Program-made: the position numbers and the translations under genes
Shown: positions 47,335 to 59,580 of the stretch, one piece after another
How positions within the stretch are numbered: position 1 is the stretch's first letter
Layout of the letters: each line of letters opens with the position of its first letter
Source of the DNA: Sinonovacula constricta
Taxonomy: Eukaryota > Mollusca > Bivalvia > Cardiida > Solecurtidae
Length of the DNA stretch: 64,000 nucleotides
Assembly: GCA_007844125.1 (NCBI GenBank)
Contig: CM017568.1
Span: 10,727,780-10,791,779, forward strand
Direction of reading: 5' to 3'
Notes under the pieces: generated by a model
What the model was told of the DNA's origin: nothing
The model's database searches: none
Seen by the model: the letters and a program-made list of their open reading frames with translations, nothing else

Positions 47335-50300
47335 TCTGGAGATTTCATTGTTTATAAAGGTCTATCCAGTTTGTCTCGGATATGAATATTTGGTATAGAT
47401 CTATGTAGATAGATCTTTTAAATAACTTATAGAAAACCGCAACCCTAGCGTAAACATGCTGTCAGTATATTATAGTTGTGAAAAAAACCCACGACAACTG
47501 TTCATTTTTTTATTAGGTCTGTAATAATAGTTTGTTACGTGACTTCTCTGACGTTACTAATGTCATGTATACTATTTTGTTCATCCGCGCTTGTTTCCAA
47601 ATGCACGAGGAACAGGAGTCAATATACATTTGTCAACACTAAGTACGGTTTATGCTGCCTTTGACTACGCGATATTGTCTCTAGAACGATTACTGAACAC
47701 GTTTTCCAAAGCCCAGCAGTCTACGACAAGGATGTCCGAAAATAATGCGTGCTATGGGTGTGCGCCATTGTGACATAGTGTTATATTAAACAAAGTTTGA
47801 ATTCATTTTTAACATTATTACTCAACTTAGGAACATGCTGTTGAAAGAAAAATGAACCTATATATATGTATAGAACGGTTTGTTACCAAATATTAATACC
47901 CTTGTTACGTTCACAATAGTCTACGAAGTTCCAGAACATTCCCCGTATTTATCCATACAACATACACGGCAATACAACATAAACGGCACAATTAAATACA
48001 CTTCATCCACTAAATGCACGTGTTTTATGGAATCGATAATACTACCATTTCCTCATATAGACAGGTATAACTGGCCGCTAATTGGCCAACGACTTTTAAA
48101 AGTCAAAGTATTTTGAGTCTAGCGACATTAGGTCCGTGGCAAACCACGTGGGGCATACAGAAAAATATCACGTGACACATCAAAATGTTGGAGCTCTCCT
48201 TAACCCTTTTTTGTTTTTGTTTTGTTGTGTGTGTGTTTGTATGTGTGAGTGTGTGTGCGTGTGTGTGTTTGTTTGTGTGTGTGTGTATTCGCGCGAACGT
48301 GCATGCATGCGTGCATTCATGAGTTTAATTAATATTTTGCTTTTTGACCATTAATTTGTCTCTCGTTGTTTTAAATATAAATTGGTTTCAATTAAAACGC
48401 CAAATGTGTCAAGTGTCGTTCAAAAAGTTTAAATAAAGACCATGGATATTGGTTAGCTTACCTTCAACATGTTTTAGTTAAACCTTATTGTTAAGCGAGA
48501 AATAACATTGCCGAAGAGAACTGTTTAAAACACGCCTTTTAATTACCTTGAGAAATACAGGGACAGGAGCCTTACATGACTACCTTTGGAGAAGTCAAAA
48601 AGTGAGAAAAACCCTTCTTCACACCAGATATCTAATCAATATCAAGTGTTGTTACATTTTGCCTAAAATCAAATATATATATTAACCTCATCTCATCTTT
48701 TGTTTTTTAATCTGGCTTTTCACCCTCACATATTTATCAATATGTAGAAATAAAAATATAACAACCTGACAATTATCAGATTTACTTTTTATTTTATGAA
48801 ATAATGATCTTAGCAGACATAGTTCTTCTTATCAATTGGATTAACAATCGAAACACCTCGGCTGCTTACTAACAAAGCGCACAAGCAAAAACCGAATGTT
48901 GAAACTTTGCTTACATGTCAACAACGACTTTAACCCATTTCACTACATTCGTATACCCTTATTTCCTGCACTTTTTTGTGAGACAATCAAGCCTATGTCC
49001 AAGGTTCAAAATGCAATCCTTGAAATAGACAACGGTTATGTTTATGCAATAAACGGAAGTGAAATAGCAATTCTAGATGGATTCAAACATTTAACCAATC
49101 TTGATTCAATTTAATTGTTAGGTCTTAGCACCATTATCCAACAGATAAAGATCATTGTTTTCTTTACTGTAAAACTCGCGGCAAAGAACCATGTTAATTC
49201 ACCTGCGTATTAAACATATTACATAGAACATATCGCGCGGGCAATGTACTAGAAGCCTTTTCCTTATTCCTAAAATTTTTATGTTGAAAATGTTACTCAT
49301 TTTGATAATAATTTGGTTAGTTATAACTTGTTATAAGTGGTTCCTATAATATAATATTACCATATCAATTAGTTTTTAGTTAAATAATAATTGATTATAA
49401 TTGGTTAGTTAAAGACATCATGCCGTTTAATTAGACTAAGTGCAAGTTAATTTAAAGCAGGACAATGAATGACAACCCCAAAATAACCCAAATGATACCA
49501 TATACATTTTGTGTACCGGGAAACTAATACAAAAGCAATAAAGAGGCACGATTTAGGACCTTGATTGATGAATACGTCAAATCATAGGCAGGAAGCGTGA
49601 GTTGTGCACTGTAGGAATGGTACGATCGTCAAATTATACAAGCAAGCTCAGTTCGGATGAGCAATTAGTTTAGACTATATATATTAGACTATATATATTA
49701 TTTTGGGGAGGGGGGATTAAGAGGGAATTGAGGTGAGCTAGGGAGAGGACAGTGGATTTGGACGCGGTAGAGAGGGGTATTCACGCCTCGCTGTTGTTAG
49801 ATTGTAAAGTGTAACTTTCATTAATAAAATTGTAATCATGGGATGATGTTGCGTTCTACTATGGAGCCCCGTTACGCCACAACGAGATTTATGGTGCCAG
49901 ACCGAGCGGAGATATCTATGCTAGAACTGATCAGTCTGATGATCATGTAACATAAGCTAGAGTGATTACAGGGTTTTCCTAGTTTAAAAATTACTAACTT
50001 TGCAGCGTGAGATGGAAATACTTTTGTTATAATGACAAGTGCTCTGCCTTTCACATTAAAGTTGTGCACCAATAAACAGTATTTCTTAGGATCCTTCCAG
50101 GTAGCATTAATTAATTTAGTTGTTGAGAGAAAAAATTGGTTTGAACTGTAGGATACCACCTTTAAGTCATTTGTTTTCAACTCCGTACAAAGATAAACAG
50201 ACATGCTGATGTGACAAAAAGTAGGTGCTGATTAGATAGCTCCTAGATGGAGCTGACAGATCTGGATCTGTGATTTTTGCATAAGCCTGATCAATATATG

Positions 50301-50377
50301 CTAAGCAGGTTAAGAGATACTGTAATTTTGTTTATTTTTAATATCAATTATTCTCTACTGTCTTTTTATTGCCTATA
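47335..50377. other. Non-coding between lectin 2 and ZC3H11A copy C
   Basis: Collinear with 22,804-26,396. It contains a short (GT)n at 48,225-48,290. A small ORF at 48,896-49,114 (ends LDGFKHLTNLDSI) is broken by a stop and an insertion in unit A and overlaps a tRNA-like minus-strand sequence, so it is not called. No gene was recognised. Confidence 0.45.
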
Positions 50378-50724
50378 ATGTCTACCGTGATAGAAGAAGA
50401 TCCCCCCAGAGCTGTTGTATCAAAGTTGTCAGAGGAGAGTCAGATGGAGAAAGAGGCACGCCTGCGCGAGGCCCTGGAACCAAAGACGTTAGAGGCTATT
50501 CGCAGAGAACGCAGGGATAAAGGTAAATTGATGAAAATAAAATTAGAGTACTGGAAAATGGGTTATAGGTTTTAATGTTAAAAACAATAATAAGAGAGCA
50601 CTGGAAAAATAGGCAGGAGGTAATAACTTAAACAAAATAAAGAGAGGACTGGAAAAATAGGCAATTGCTTATAATGACCAAAAGATAAGACCAGCTGAAA
50701 ACTGTAAATAATGACAAAGACAAT

Positions 50725-50727
<3 letters not shown>

Positions 50728-50814
<87 letters not shown>
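50728..50814 (+). repeat. (GA)n microsatellite
   Basis: About 87 bases of nearly pure GA dinucleotide in the first ZC3H11A-like intron. The unit B counterpart is interrupted. Confidence 0.95.
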
Positions 50815-50815
<1 letters not shown>

Positions 50816-52489
50816 ACTGGGAAAATGGGCAACAGGTAATAATAATAATAATAAAATGACCGAGAGAACCTGACAAATTGGCAGTAGGTAATAATGATAA
50901 AAAATAACATAAGAGAGCACTCAAATGTGAGCACTATGTCTAGAGGTAATAAGAGTTATTTTTTTAAAGAAGGATTATGCTTATAATAATAAGTAGTAAT
51001 TGTAATTAAACGTGCAGAGAAAACTGGGGAAAGGTGCTTAAAATAATAATGGGGATAAAAATATTACCAATAATAATGAAGGAAAATGGACTCAAGGTCA
51101 TTTTTATATTTATAAAAGAAATAGTAAAATGTGGAAATATTTATAAGAAGAATGCAAGGAAGAAAAATCATTTAATACCAATGGTAATAATAGTAATAAT
51201 AATAGTAAAAGAAGAGTACAGAAACAATGGGCAATTGTAATTTTGATAATTATGAAATAGGCAAGAGTGCAGAGAGAAAAATGCTTTAGGCATTAATAAT
51301 AACTACAGTTGTATGCAGAGAATCACGGAAAGTCTGTAATTAAGATAACAAATCTAAAGATAAAAAATATAAAAAAATGTTTTCACTTTGTTAAACCATT
51401 TCCTTCATAGTTCATCTCTTAATTTTGAAAATTTGCTTCACTTTGTTGTTTTTCTTTAAAAGAAAAAGAACGATTTTTATAAATGTATGCTCAACATACT
51501 GGTAATATTGAATTTAAGGAACCAGTCAATACATAAACCCTTAGTCGTGCAGAATCTCCAAATGATTGTGAATGTTATGTAAAGGCGTGAAATGGCGTAT
51601 ACATGCAGGAATGGGATTAATGCATTAAAAACAAACAAAAACAAAATGTACAATCCAGAACAAGAGATCCACCTACATTGTCTCACCTGCATTTGCTTCC
51701 ATGTATGGATGAAACTTCCTTTTGCTTCCATCTTTACTGTGTTGCTGTTTTGTCTAGGTTTTCCAGCTGGCTTACAATGCCATGTTGGTTCAACCCACAC
51801 ATTTGTTTTCCTTCACCAAAAATAGCTTGATGTAGCTTTAATGATAACAATTCTGTTGCTGAAATGTATTTCAATATTAAATTAAATGGTAAATAAAATC
51901 TATTTGGCAAGAAATCAAGAAAACTAAAAAATGTTGGTGGCAGTAGTGTGTATGGTAGTGTGACATTTGACTTTCGAGAAAGACATTTAAGATAAAATGT
52001 TCATGCAAGATTTGTAACATGGTCCTTGCTAAAAAGTGTATTCACCATTTCTGGACATAAGCCCTACTCATATGTATTAGAACATGCTTGTATGTAATGA
52101 CTGTAAATTCGTTTTGCACTTTGTTGTGAAATTTGTTTTTGTGTATATAGAAAGAGAAATTGAGGAGCCAGAAAAACCAGGTCCACAAGTCAGAGTTACA
52201 TTTGAGGGCTTGGAGTCATACACAAAACGAAAATTTCCACGACTGGAAAGACCGGTTGAACAGAACGAGAACAAACAGCCAGAATCTCGACCGTTAGCAC
52301 CAAAGATCAAGAGGGACCGACAGATATACGTACCACCATCCTTCAAGTGGACCGGTCTGTTTCATTTATGCTATCTAATCTTGTGTTGGAAAAATGTCCT
52401 ATTTTATTAATAAGTTATATCTGAGTGCTTTTACAACTCAGTTATTGTACTATAAATTGTTTTAAATTTTCACAAACTGATACAATTAT

Positions 52490-53288
52490 AAGCTCACCTG
52501 AGCACAACATGATCATGCTTAAGGGGACCTTTTGTGATACCGCTTCGTTGTCAACATTTTAGCTTGTGAACACGCTAGAGGCCACAGTTTTTATCCAATC
52601 TTCATCAAACTTGGTCAGAATGTTTGTCTGCATAAAATCTTGGAGGAGGTCATCGTTTGATCACCTGGGGTCAAAAAGTAGGTCATTAAGTCAAATTTTA
52701 GGCAAAACTTGTGAACACACTAGAGACCACATTTTTAGCCCAATCTTCACCAAACTTGGTCAGAATATTTGTCTGCATGAAATCTTAGATGAGTTCATTA
52801 TTGGGTCACGTGGGATAAAAAAGTAGGTCACTAGGTCAAATCTTATCAAAAGTTTGTGAACACACTAGAAGCCCCATTTATGGCCCAAACTTCACCATAC
52901 TTTATCAGAATGTTTGCCTTCATGAAATCTTGGATGAGTTCATAACTGGGTCACGTGGGGTCAAAAAGTAGGTCACTAGGTCACATTTTAGAAAAACCTT
53001 GTGAAAACACTTAGTGCCCACATTGATGGCCCAATCTTCACCAAACTTGGCCAGAATGTTTGCCAGTATGAAATCTATGTTTCATACATAAGTGGGTCAT
53101 GTGGATTCAGTAGGTTACTTGGTAAAATTCTACAAAAATATTATCAACCCAGTGGCTACACTTATGGTCCAATCTTCACCAAAGATTTCTAAAGTAAACA
53201 ACTCTTAATTACTTGATGCCAGATTTGAGCCTACTAAAGGCCTGTGTCATCAAGTGAGCGATTAAGGGCCATTATGGCTCTCTTGTTG
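52490..53288. mobile_element. ~800-bp bivalve repeat with 145-bp internal units
   Basis: Private to the copy C intron. Copy B has an empty site near 28,504 ('acaattat/tttttaaattt'). It starts AGCTCACCTGAGCA. Near the right end TCAAGTGAGCGATT is its inverted complement, followed by 'gggccattatggctctcttg'. Inside, 'ttgtgaa' starts units at 52,564, 52,709, 52,854 and 52,999, an exact 145-base period. Each unit contains 'ccaatcttcaccaaacttgg' and 'gtaggtcactaggtc'. There is no coding sequence. I know this sequence type as an abundant bivalve repeat, but its superfamily is not clear from the ends. Confidence 0.82.
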
Positions 53289-54144
53289 TTTTTTTTAAAT
53301 TTCAGCTTGACTGGAAGTCTGAATGTTACCTTTAACAATATGTCTAGATTCCTTTTTGCATTATAATTGTAAGCAAATAACATAACAAATATGTCAAGCA
53401 ATAATTATATAGCCCTACTTGCTGTATTTGAAGATAAACAAAATAATTGTGTTATCTATTCATTAGAACCTCCACCTGACACTGCCAATAAAGTCACAGG
53501 ACCTCCAGCTGGTAGACAGATCATAAACTACGGAGATGGCTATGTCAAGAAAACCACTCCTACACCAAGTGTGTCATCCGATCGGGCTGCTCCAGGTGTC
53601 GGATTGTCAACTGTTAGTGCCACTGAAGACAGAAAGCCTCTCAAGCTGCAAAAAGGGTCACCAAAGGTCAGTTTTCTTAATCTCTAATACTCCTGCCTGC
53701 AACCAGTTAACACTGCTTCCTTATGGGCACCTGTATTGGTGCAGATCAATTCACTAACTTGAAAATTACGCCAAATTGACAATTTAGCCAAACTTTATAG
53801 TCAGCTTGAGTCCCAGTCAGGGCGAATACTTTACTTGGAGCGGTCTTCTTGAAGACCTGTAAAGCAGCTATGCTCTGATATTGTGAATTGTTCAGTAGAA
53901 TAATATTTAATTCTATATTTGCAAATATGTAAAGAGAGTAATCAATTGTGATTAACTCTTGAAAAGGGCAATTTGCAGAATATTTTGATCATGAGTGTCG
54001 GAAACGATACAAATCCCGTGTCAGGCAGAGATATATACATAATAAAGTCAGCAAGTATATCCGCCATGCTCATCAAGGCAAGACTTGTCCAAGGCCGAGA
54101 TGGAAAAGTTGACAATGTGTTGTTAATGTTTTCTTATCTCTTAC

Positions 54145-54345
54145 AGACTACTACTATTACTACTGCTACTACTTATACTTATATACGACTTCTACTACTA
54201 CTACCACTACGGCTGCTGTTACTACTACAAACTACTACTACTTTTACTAGTTATACTACAACAATTTCTACTACAACTACCGCTACTGCTGCTGTTACTA
54301 TTACTACAGACTACTATTACTACCACCACTACAATAACTACCGCT
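54145..54345 (+). repeat. (TAC)n array, unit C
   Basis: About 200 bases of imperfect CTA/TAC repeat, at the same relative place as in units A, B and D. Confidence 0.9.
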
Positions 54346-54419
54346 ATCACAATTAAAACTTCTACTTATTAGTGATATGATGGAATCAGATATAAAGTAA
54401 AATGCACTAACAATACACT

Positions 54420-54719
54420 AGACCTCTGCCTTTAATGCATGGCTCTTCGCTGCCTGTCCAAAGTTCTGAAACGAGCCCTATTATCATTTAAGCTCTAACA
54501 AGTACACTTGTAGACAAAAATGTAGCAGCACTTTTAACCGATAATGAAACCCCAATTATCCATAATTAAGTACTTACCATTGGCCAAAACTAAAATCTTA
54601 ACAAAATGTAAGTGCGCTCCACCAAATTACGCAAAGTAGTTGATGTATTGGGAAGAACACATCATTAAATTATACAAAACTATTTATTTAGCTTTGCTAC
54701 AAGCATGAAAGGATTCGAG
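54420..54719 (+). promoter_or_regulatory. Conserved upstream region of lectin gene 3
   Basis: Conserved block at 54,554-54,586 ('aattatccataattaagtac' followed by 'ttaccattgg') and 'aatgtaagtgcgct' at about 54,606. Surrounding sequence is clearly more diverged than the block. Confidence 0.5.
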
Positions 54720-56257
<1,538 letters not shown>

Positions 56258-57300
56258 TTCCCTTATTTCACATGGCGATGCCTGCTAACCATCAGCCATG
56301 TAAACATTTTAGGCTTTAATGTGTTTTTATTTCTAGGGGTTTGGGTCATCAGGATAAGGATAAAGGTACTTATGTCAGTTATGTAACAAGTGTCTCAATC
56401 TAAACACAATTAACGATATCTAAGGACTGACAACGTACTCAATGATATACAGCATCGCATCGCAAAACTGTGCAAATTTCAGCTGAAAGTATAAGTACAA
56501 TGTGAAGTGATACTTTTCTGCTGTTAATCAACACAAGTGCTTGTACTTTTGTTAAAGGCGGATGTTTACCGTGCTTTCGGGATTATACAATACTTTCCTT
56601 ACAGAATATTATTGGCAAAACAATCTAAAGCAAATGCATATACGTTATCAATATCAACTTATGCGATCTCAGGAAATACATTTTATTCTTTATGAAGTGT
56701 TATTGGCAGTACAACGAAAACGTGATAAGTCAATATTGACTCGTGCTATATCAGATCATTCATTATTCCAAGTTACAAAATGTGATTGGCAAATCAGCCT
56801 AACAGCCAAAACCAAAAACGTTATCAACATCAGTTTATGGCATCGCTGTTTTTACTTAATTTTAGTCCCATATTTCCTGCGACTCATCGTAAGCCTGTAT
56901 AAATTTTAATAGTAAAACATTGAATAATATTAAGTTTCCTAAATGTAGAATGTCGTACTGTTGAACAAGCGTGATGGAGTCATTTCGCCTTTTTTGCGTG
57001 ATGTGTTGATATGTGATATGCTTTTTTTTGGTAAACATTTTTTTAGTTAGCTATAGGGTTATAAGAAAAGGTTCTATCACAATTTTCACATATATTTACA
57101 TCTAAACTACCTCCAGACAAAGGCAAACAGGGTAAATGTAAATGTGACAAAAACAAAGAGACAAGACAAGACAACACACACAAAAAATCACGTTCATACA
57201 TATAATGATCAAGAATATTTGAATATAGCCGACAGAACGTAAAAGTCAATAAGCAACATTTAAGAATGTTAGCACGAATCTGAAAAACGCGAAAATCGAA
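56258..57300. other. Unique non-coding spacer
   Basis: No similarity to units A or B was noticed after the lectin 3 stop. A short ORF at 56,562-56,909 has no recognisable features. I see no gene. Confidence 0.4.
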
Positions 57301-57307
57301 AGTTTGT

Positions 57308-58098
57308 GAGTTTTAGCTACATTAATATCATGTATGGTGTAAGCTTTAACTACGTTATAAGCGTGTATGGTGCTAGCTTTAACTACGTTATTAGCGTGTA
57401 TGGTGTAAGCTTTAACAACGTTATTAGCGTGTATGGTGTAAGCTTTAACTACGTTATTAGCGTGTTTGGTGTAAGCTTTAACTTACGTTATAAGCGTGTA
57501 TGGTGTAAGCTTTAACTACGTTATAAGCGTGTATGGTGTTAGCTTTAACTACGTTATTAGCGTGTATGGTGTAAGCTTTAACTACGTTATTAGCGTTTTT
57601 GGTGTAAGCTTCAACTACGTTATTAGCGTGTATGGTGTTAGCTTTAACTACGTTATTAGCGTGTATGGTGTAAGCTTTAACTTACGTTATAAGCGTGTAT
57701 GGTGTAAGCTTTAACTACGTTATTAGCGTGTATGGTGTAAGCTTTAACTACGTTATTAGCGTGTATGGTGTAAGCTTTAACTACGTTATTAGCGTGTATG
57801 GTGTAAGCTTTAACTACGTTATTAGCGTGTTTGGTGTAAGCTTTAACTTACGTTATAAGCGTGTATGGTGTAAGCTTTAACTACGTTATAAGCGTGTATG
57901 GTGTTAGCTTTAACTACGTTATTAGCGTGTATGGTGTAAGCTTTAACTACGTTATTAGCGTTTTTGGTGTAAGCTTCAACTACGTTATTAGCGTGTATGG
58001 TGTAAGCTTTAACTACGTTATTAGCGTTTTTGGTGTAAGCTTCAACTACGTTATTAGCGTGTATGGTGTAAGCTTTAACTACGTTATTAGCGTGTATG
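57308..58098 (+). repeat. 33-bp minisatellite (about 24 units)
   Basis: Unit: 'gtgtatggtgtaagc' + 'tttaactacgttattagc', each with a HindIII-like AAGCTT. Because 33 is divisible by 3, long frames encode VYGVSFNYVIS repeats. Every fifth or sixth unit has an extra base ('aacttacg'; near 57,482, 57,681 and 57,848), which breaks the frame. Spacings of 199 and 167 bases indicate higher-order duplication. Not considered protein-coding. Confidence 0.95.
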
Positions 58099-58099
58099 G

Positions 58100-58800
58100 A
58101 TTACGTCCTGCAGGCATTCATTACGACCTAGCATCGCCGCCGCTTTATGCCAATGCACACATACATGTATCTTATGTCGAGGAAGCTGAGCCCATTCCTC
58201 ATTGAGAGTCTTTTGAGCTCCCTGACAGTTGCTATTGGTATTGGAGGGAAGAAATGGCTTACTGAAGCATATCCCATGCGTGTTCCATGAGACTTAAATC
58301 CGAGAATCTCGATGGCCAATCAATTGCAGCGAGCTTAAGATACAGGTTGGTGACGCGGGTTCTCCTTGCACCGGTATCATCCTCCATCAGAATGAAATCA
58401 GCACGTATTGTTCCTGCAAACGGCCGAACATGAACATCCAAATTTCATTGACTAATCTCTCTGTCGTCAGTGTGCCGTTGTTAATGACGTGTAGGTCCGT
58501 TTCGCATGAGTTTCTAATCCCCGACCACACCGTAACTGAACCCCGCCATTCCGATCATGCTTCGATACGACCTTGAGCGAAACCTTCATTAAGCATTCTT
58601 CAAATCCTAGAACGCCTGTCCTTGAAGTCCACACAGACCATTGACTAATCTGTAAACTTAAATCCAGTGATTAAGGGTCCACGTAACTCCATCTCGGGCT
58701 ACGTGCTAATTGTAAACGCTCTAGAAATGGTTACTTGTCAACTGGATGCCTATGGTAGGCTGCCGTGACCTCATGCAACTTTATGTAGTCGATTTCTAAA
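58100..58800 (-). pseudogene. Tc1-like transposase remnant
   Basis: Reading the minus strand from 58,800 down, scattered frames give Tc1/mariner-family traces: a basic segment, 'QWSVWTSRTGVLG', 'FILMEDDTGARRTRV' (the second catalytic D region, normally D-D/N-x-x-P-H), and 'IDWPSRFSDLSLMEHAWDM' (consensus WPxxSPDLNPIEHxWD, with the catalytic E). The C-terminal part is around RELKRL and RRRC. At least four frameshifts and several stops make it dead. TIRs were not found. It abuts the 33-bp minisatellite directly. Confidence 0.82.
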
Positions 58801-58974
58801 GTCGACGTACTCATAAGCACACCGGTAGCATTCTACAAGTCGTTACGCAAGGTTATTGAGCTGATGAGCAGGTGGCGTCGTGCTTTAAAGACGGACGTTA
58901 AATCCGTTTTGAGTTTGGGTGGTTGGTCTTTTTCGATCTCCGACGTGCAGATGCGAATTGTCATCAAGCATTCC

Positions 58975-59580
58975 GAAAGAAAGATGGAAATGTAATAAAA
59001 AAGAAATGAAACTGAAATGGATAGATATAATAAGAAAGGAAATGAACATGATAAAAGATAGAAGCAAGGAAGAAAAAAAGTATGATATAAATGAGACAGA
59101 GACAATGGAATGGAAGAAATAGCAAGATAGGAAGAAGGAAGAGAGATTGAAATATAGAAGGAAGAAAAATTAAAAATAAATATAATAATTAAAAGAAAGG
59201 CAACAAAGAAATAAAAAAAAATGAAATAAAAAATGAAAGATATAAAAAAAGAAATTATGACATGAAGAAACATGAAAAAATGGTGACTAGAAAAAATGAA
59301 TGAATGTACATAAAAATACAGAAGGTACAATGATTAATAAAATTGAAGAAAGAAACAGAAAACGAGCGTAGAGAGGAGAGAATAAAAATGGAAGAAAGTT
59401 AGGCAAAGAGTGTTTAAAACACAACAAACACGAGAAAGCAAATAAATAAGGGAAGAAACAGCCAATGAGGGACGAAAATGGGGCGAAAGACACCAAAATG
59501 GAGTACGTTAGGGGAAAAGAACAAAAACAAGAGTGAGAAAAAAATAAGAAACAATACATGTACAAATGAACCTGAACGCA
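58975..59580 (+). repeat. ~600-bp purine-rich strand
   Basis: The plus strand is dominated by A and G ('gaaagatggaaatg', 'aagaaggaagagagattg'), and thymines are mostly single. The minus-strand ORFs (58,833-59,330 and 59,287-59,646) are Phe/Ser/Leu-rich by-products of this composition. A GA-rich echo occurs at 60,108-60,206. Confidence 0.8.

Larger units (their letters stand above)
50378..53666 (+). pseudogene. ZC3H11A: ZC3H11A-like 5' exons, copy C (open but 3'-truncated)
   Basis: Exons 50,378-50,522, 52,151-52,354 and 53,467-53,666 join in consistent phases (1, 1, 0) for 183 codons without a stop. Features include a first segment with EALEPKTLEAIRRERRDKE (a KTLEEI-type repeat), a basic middle (SYTKRKFPRLERP, KIKRDRQIYVPPSFKW) and PPAGRQIINYGDGYVKK. 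The 3' exons expected next are missing, because unit C sequence jumps at about 53,995 past their position. ATG at 50,378 is the only early start visible, in a weak context. In copy B the same position could be an acceptor ('tctacag'), so the real 5' end may be further upstream and the exon internal. It is the only copy with undamaged 5' exons. Confidence 0.65.
29045..53856. repeat. Tandem segmental unit B
   Basis: Collinear with unit A. It carries private insertions at 37,362-37,997 and 41,172-41,520 and lacks the A LINE and hAT. The lectin region is the most similar part: two differences in the 235 coding bases of lectin exon 1. Confidence 0.92.

Noticed and set aside
48896..49114. 72-codon ORF ending LDGFKHLTNLDSI
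   Set aside because: Interrupted by a stop and a 190-base insertion in unit A; overlaps a tRNA-like minus-strand sequence.
52566..53192. Repeated short ORFs with TKLGQN motifs
   Set aside because: Translation of the 145-bp internal repeats of a non-coding element.
57306..58205. VYGVSFNYVIS repeat protein
   Set aside because: Minisatellite with frame-breaking units; no initiation context or flanking exons.
58833..59330. 165-codon minus-strand ORF with apparent membrane segments
   Set aside because: Phe/Ile/Ser-rich translation of the complement of a purine tract; no family features.
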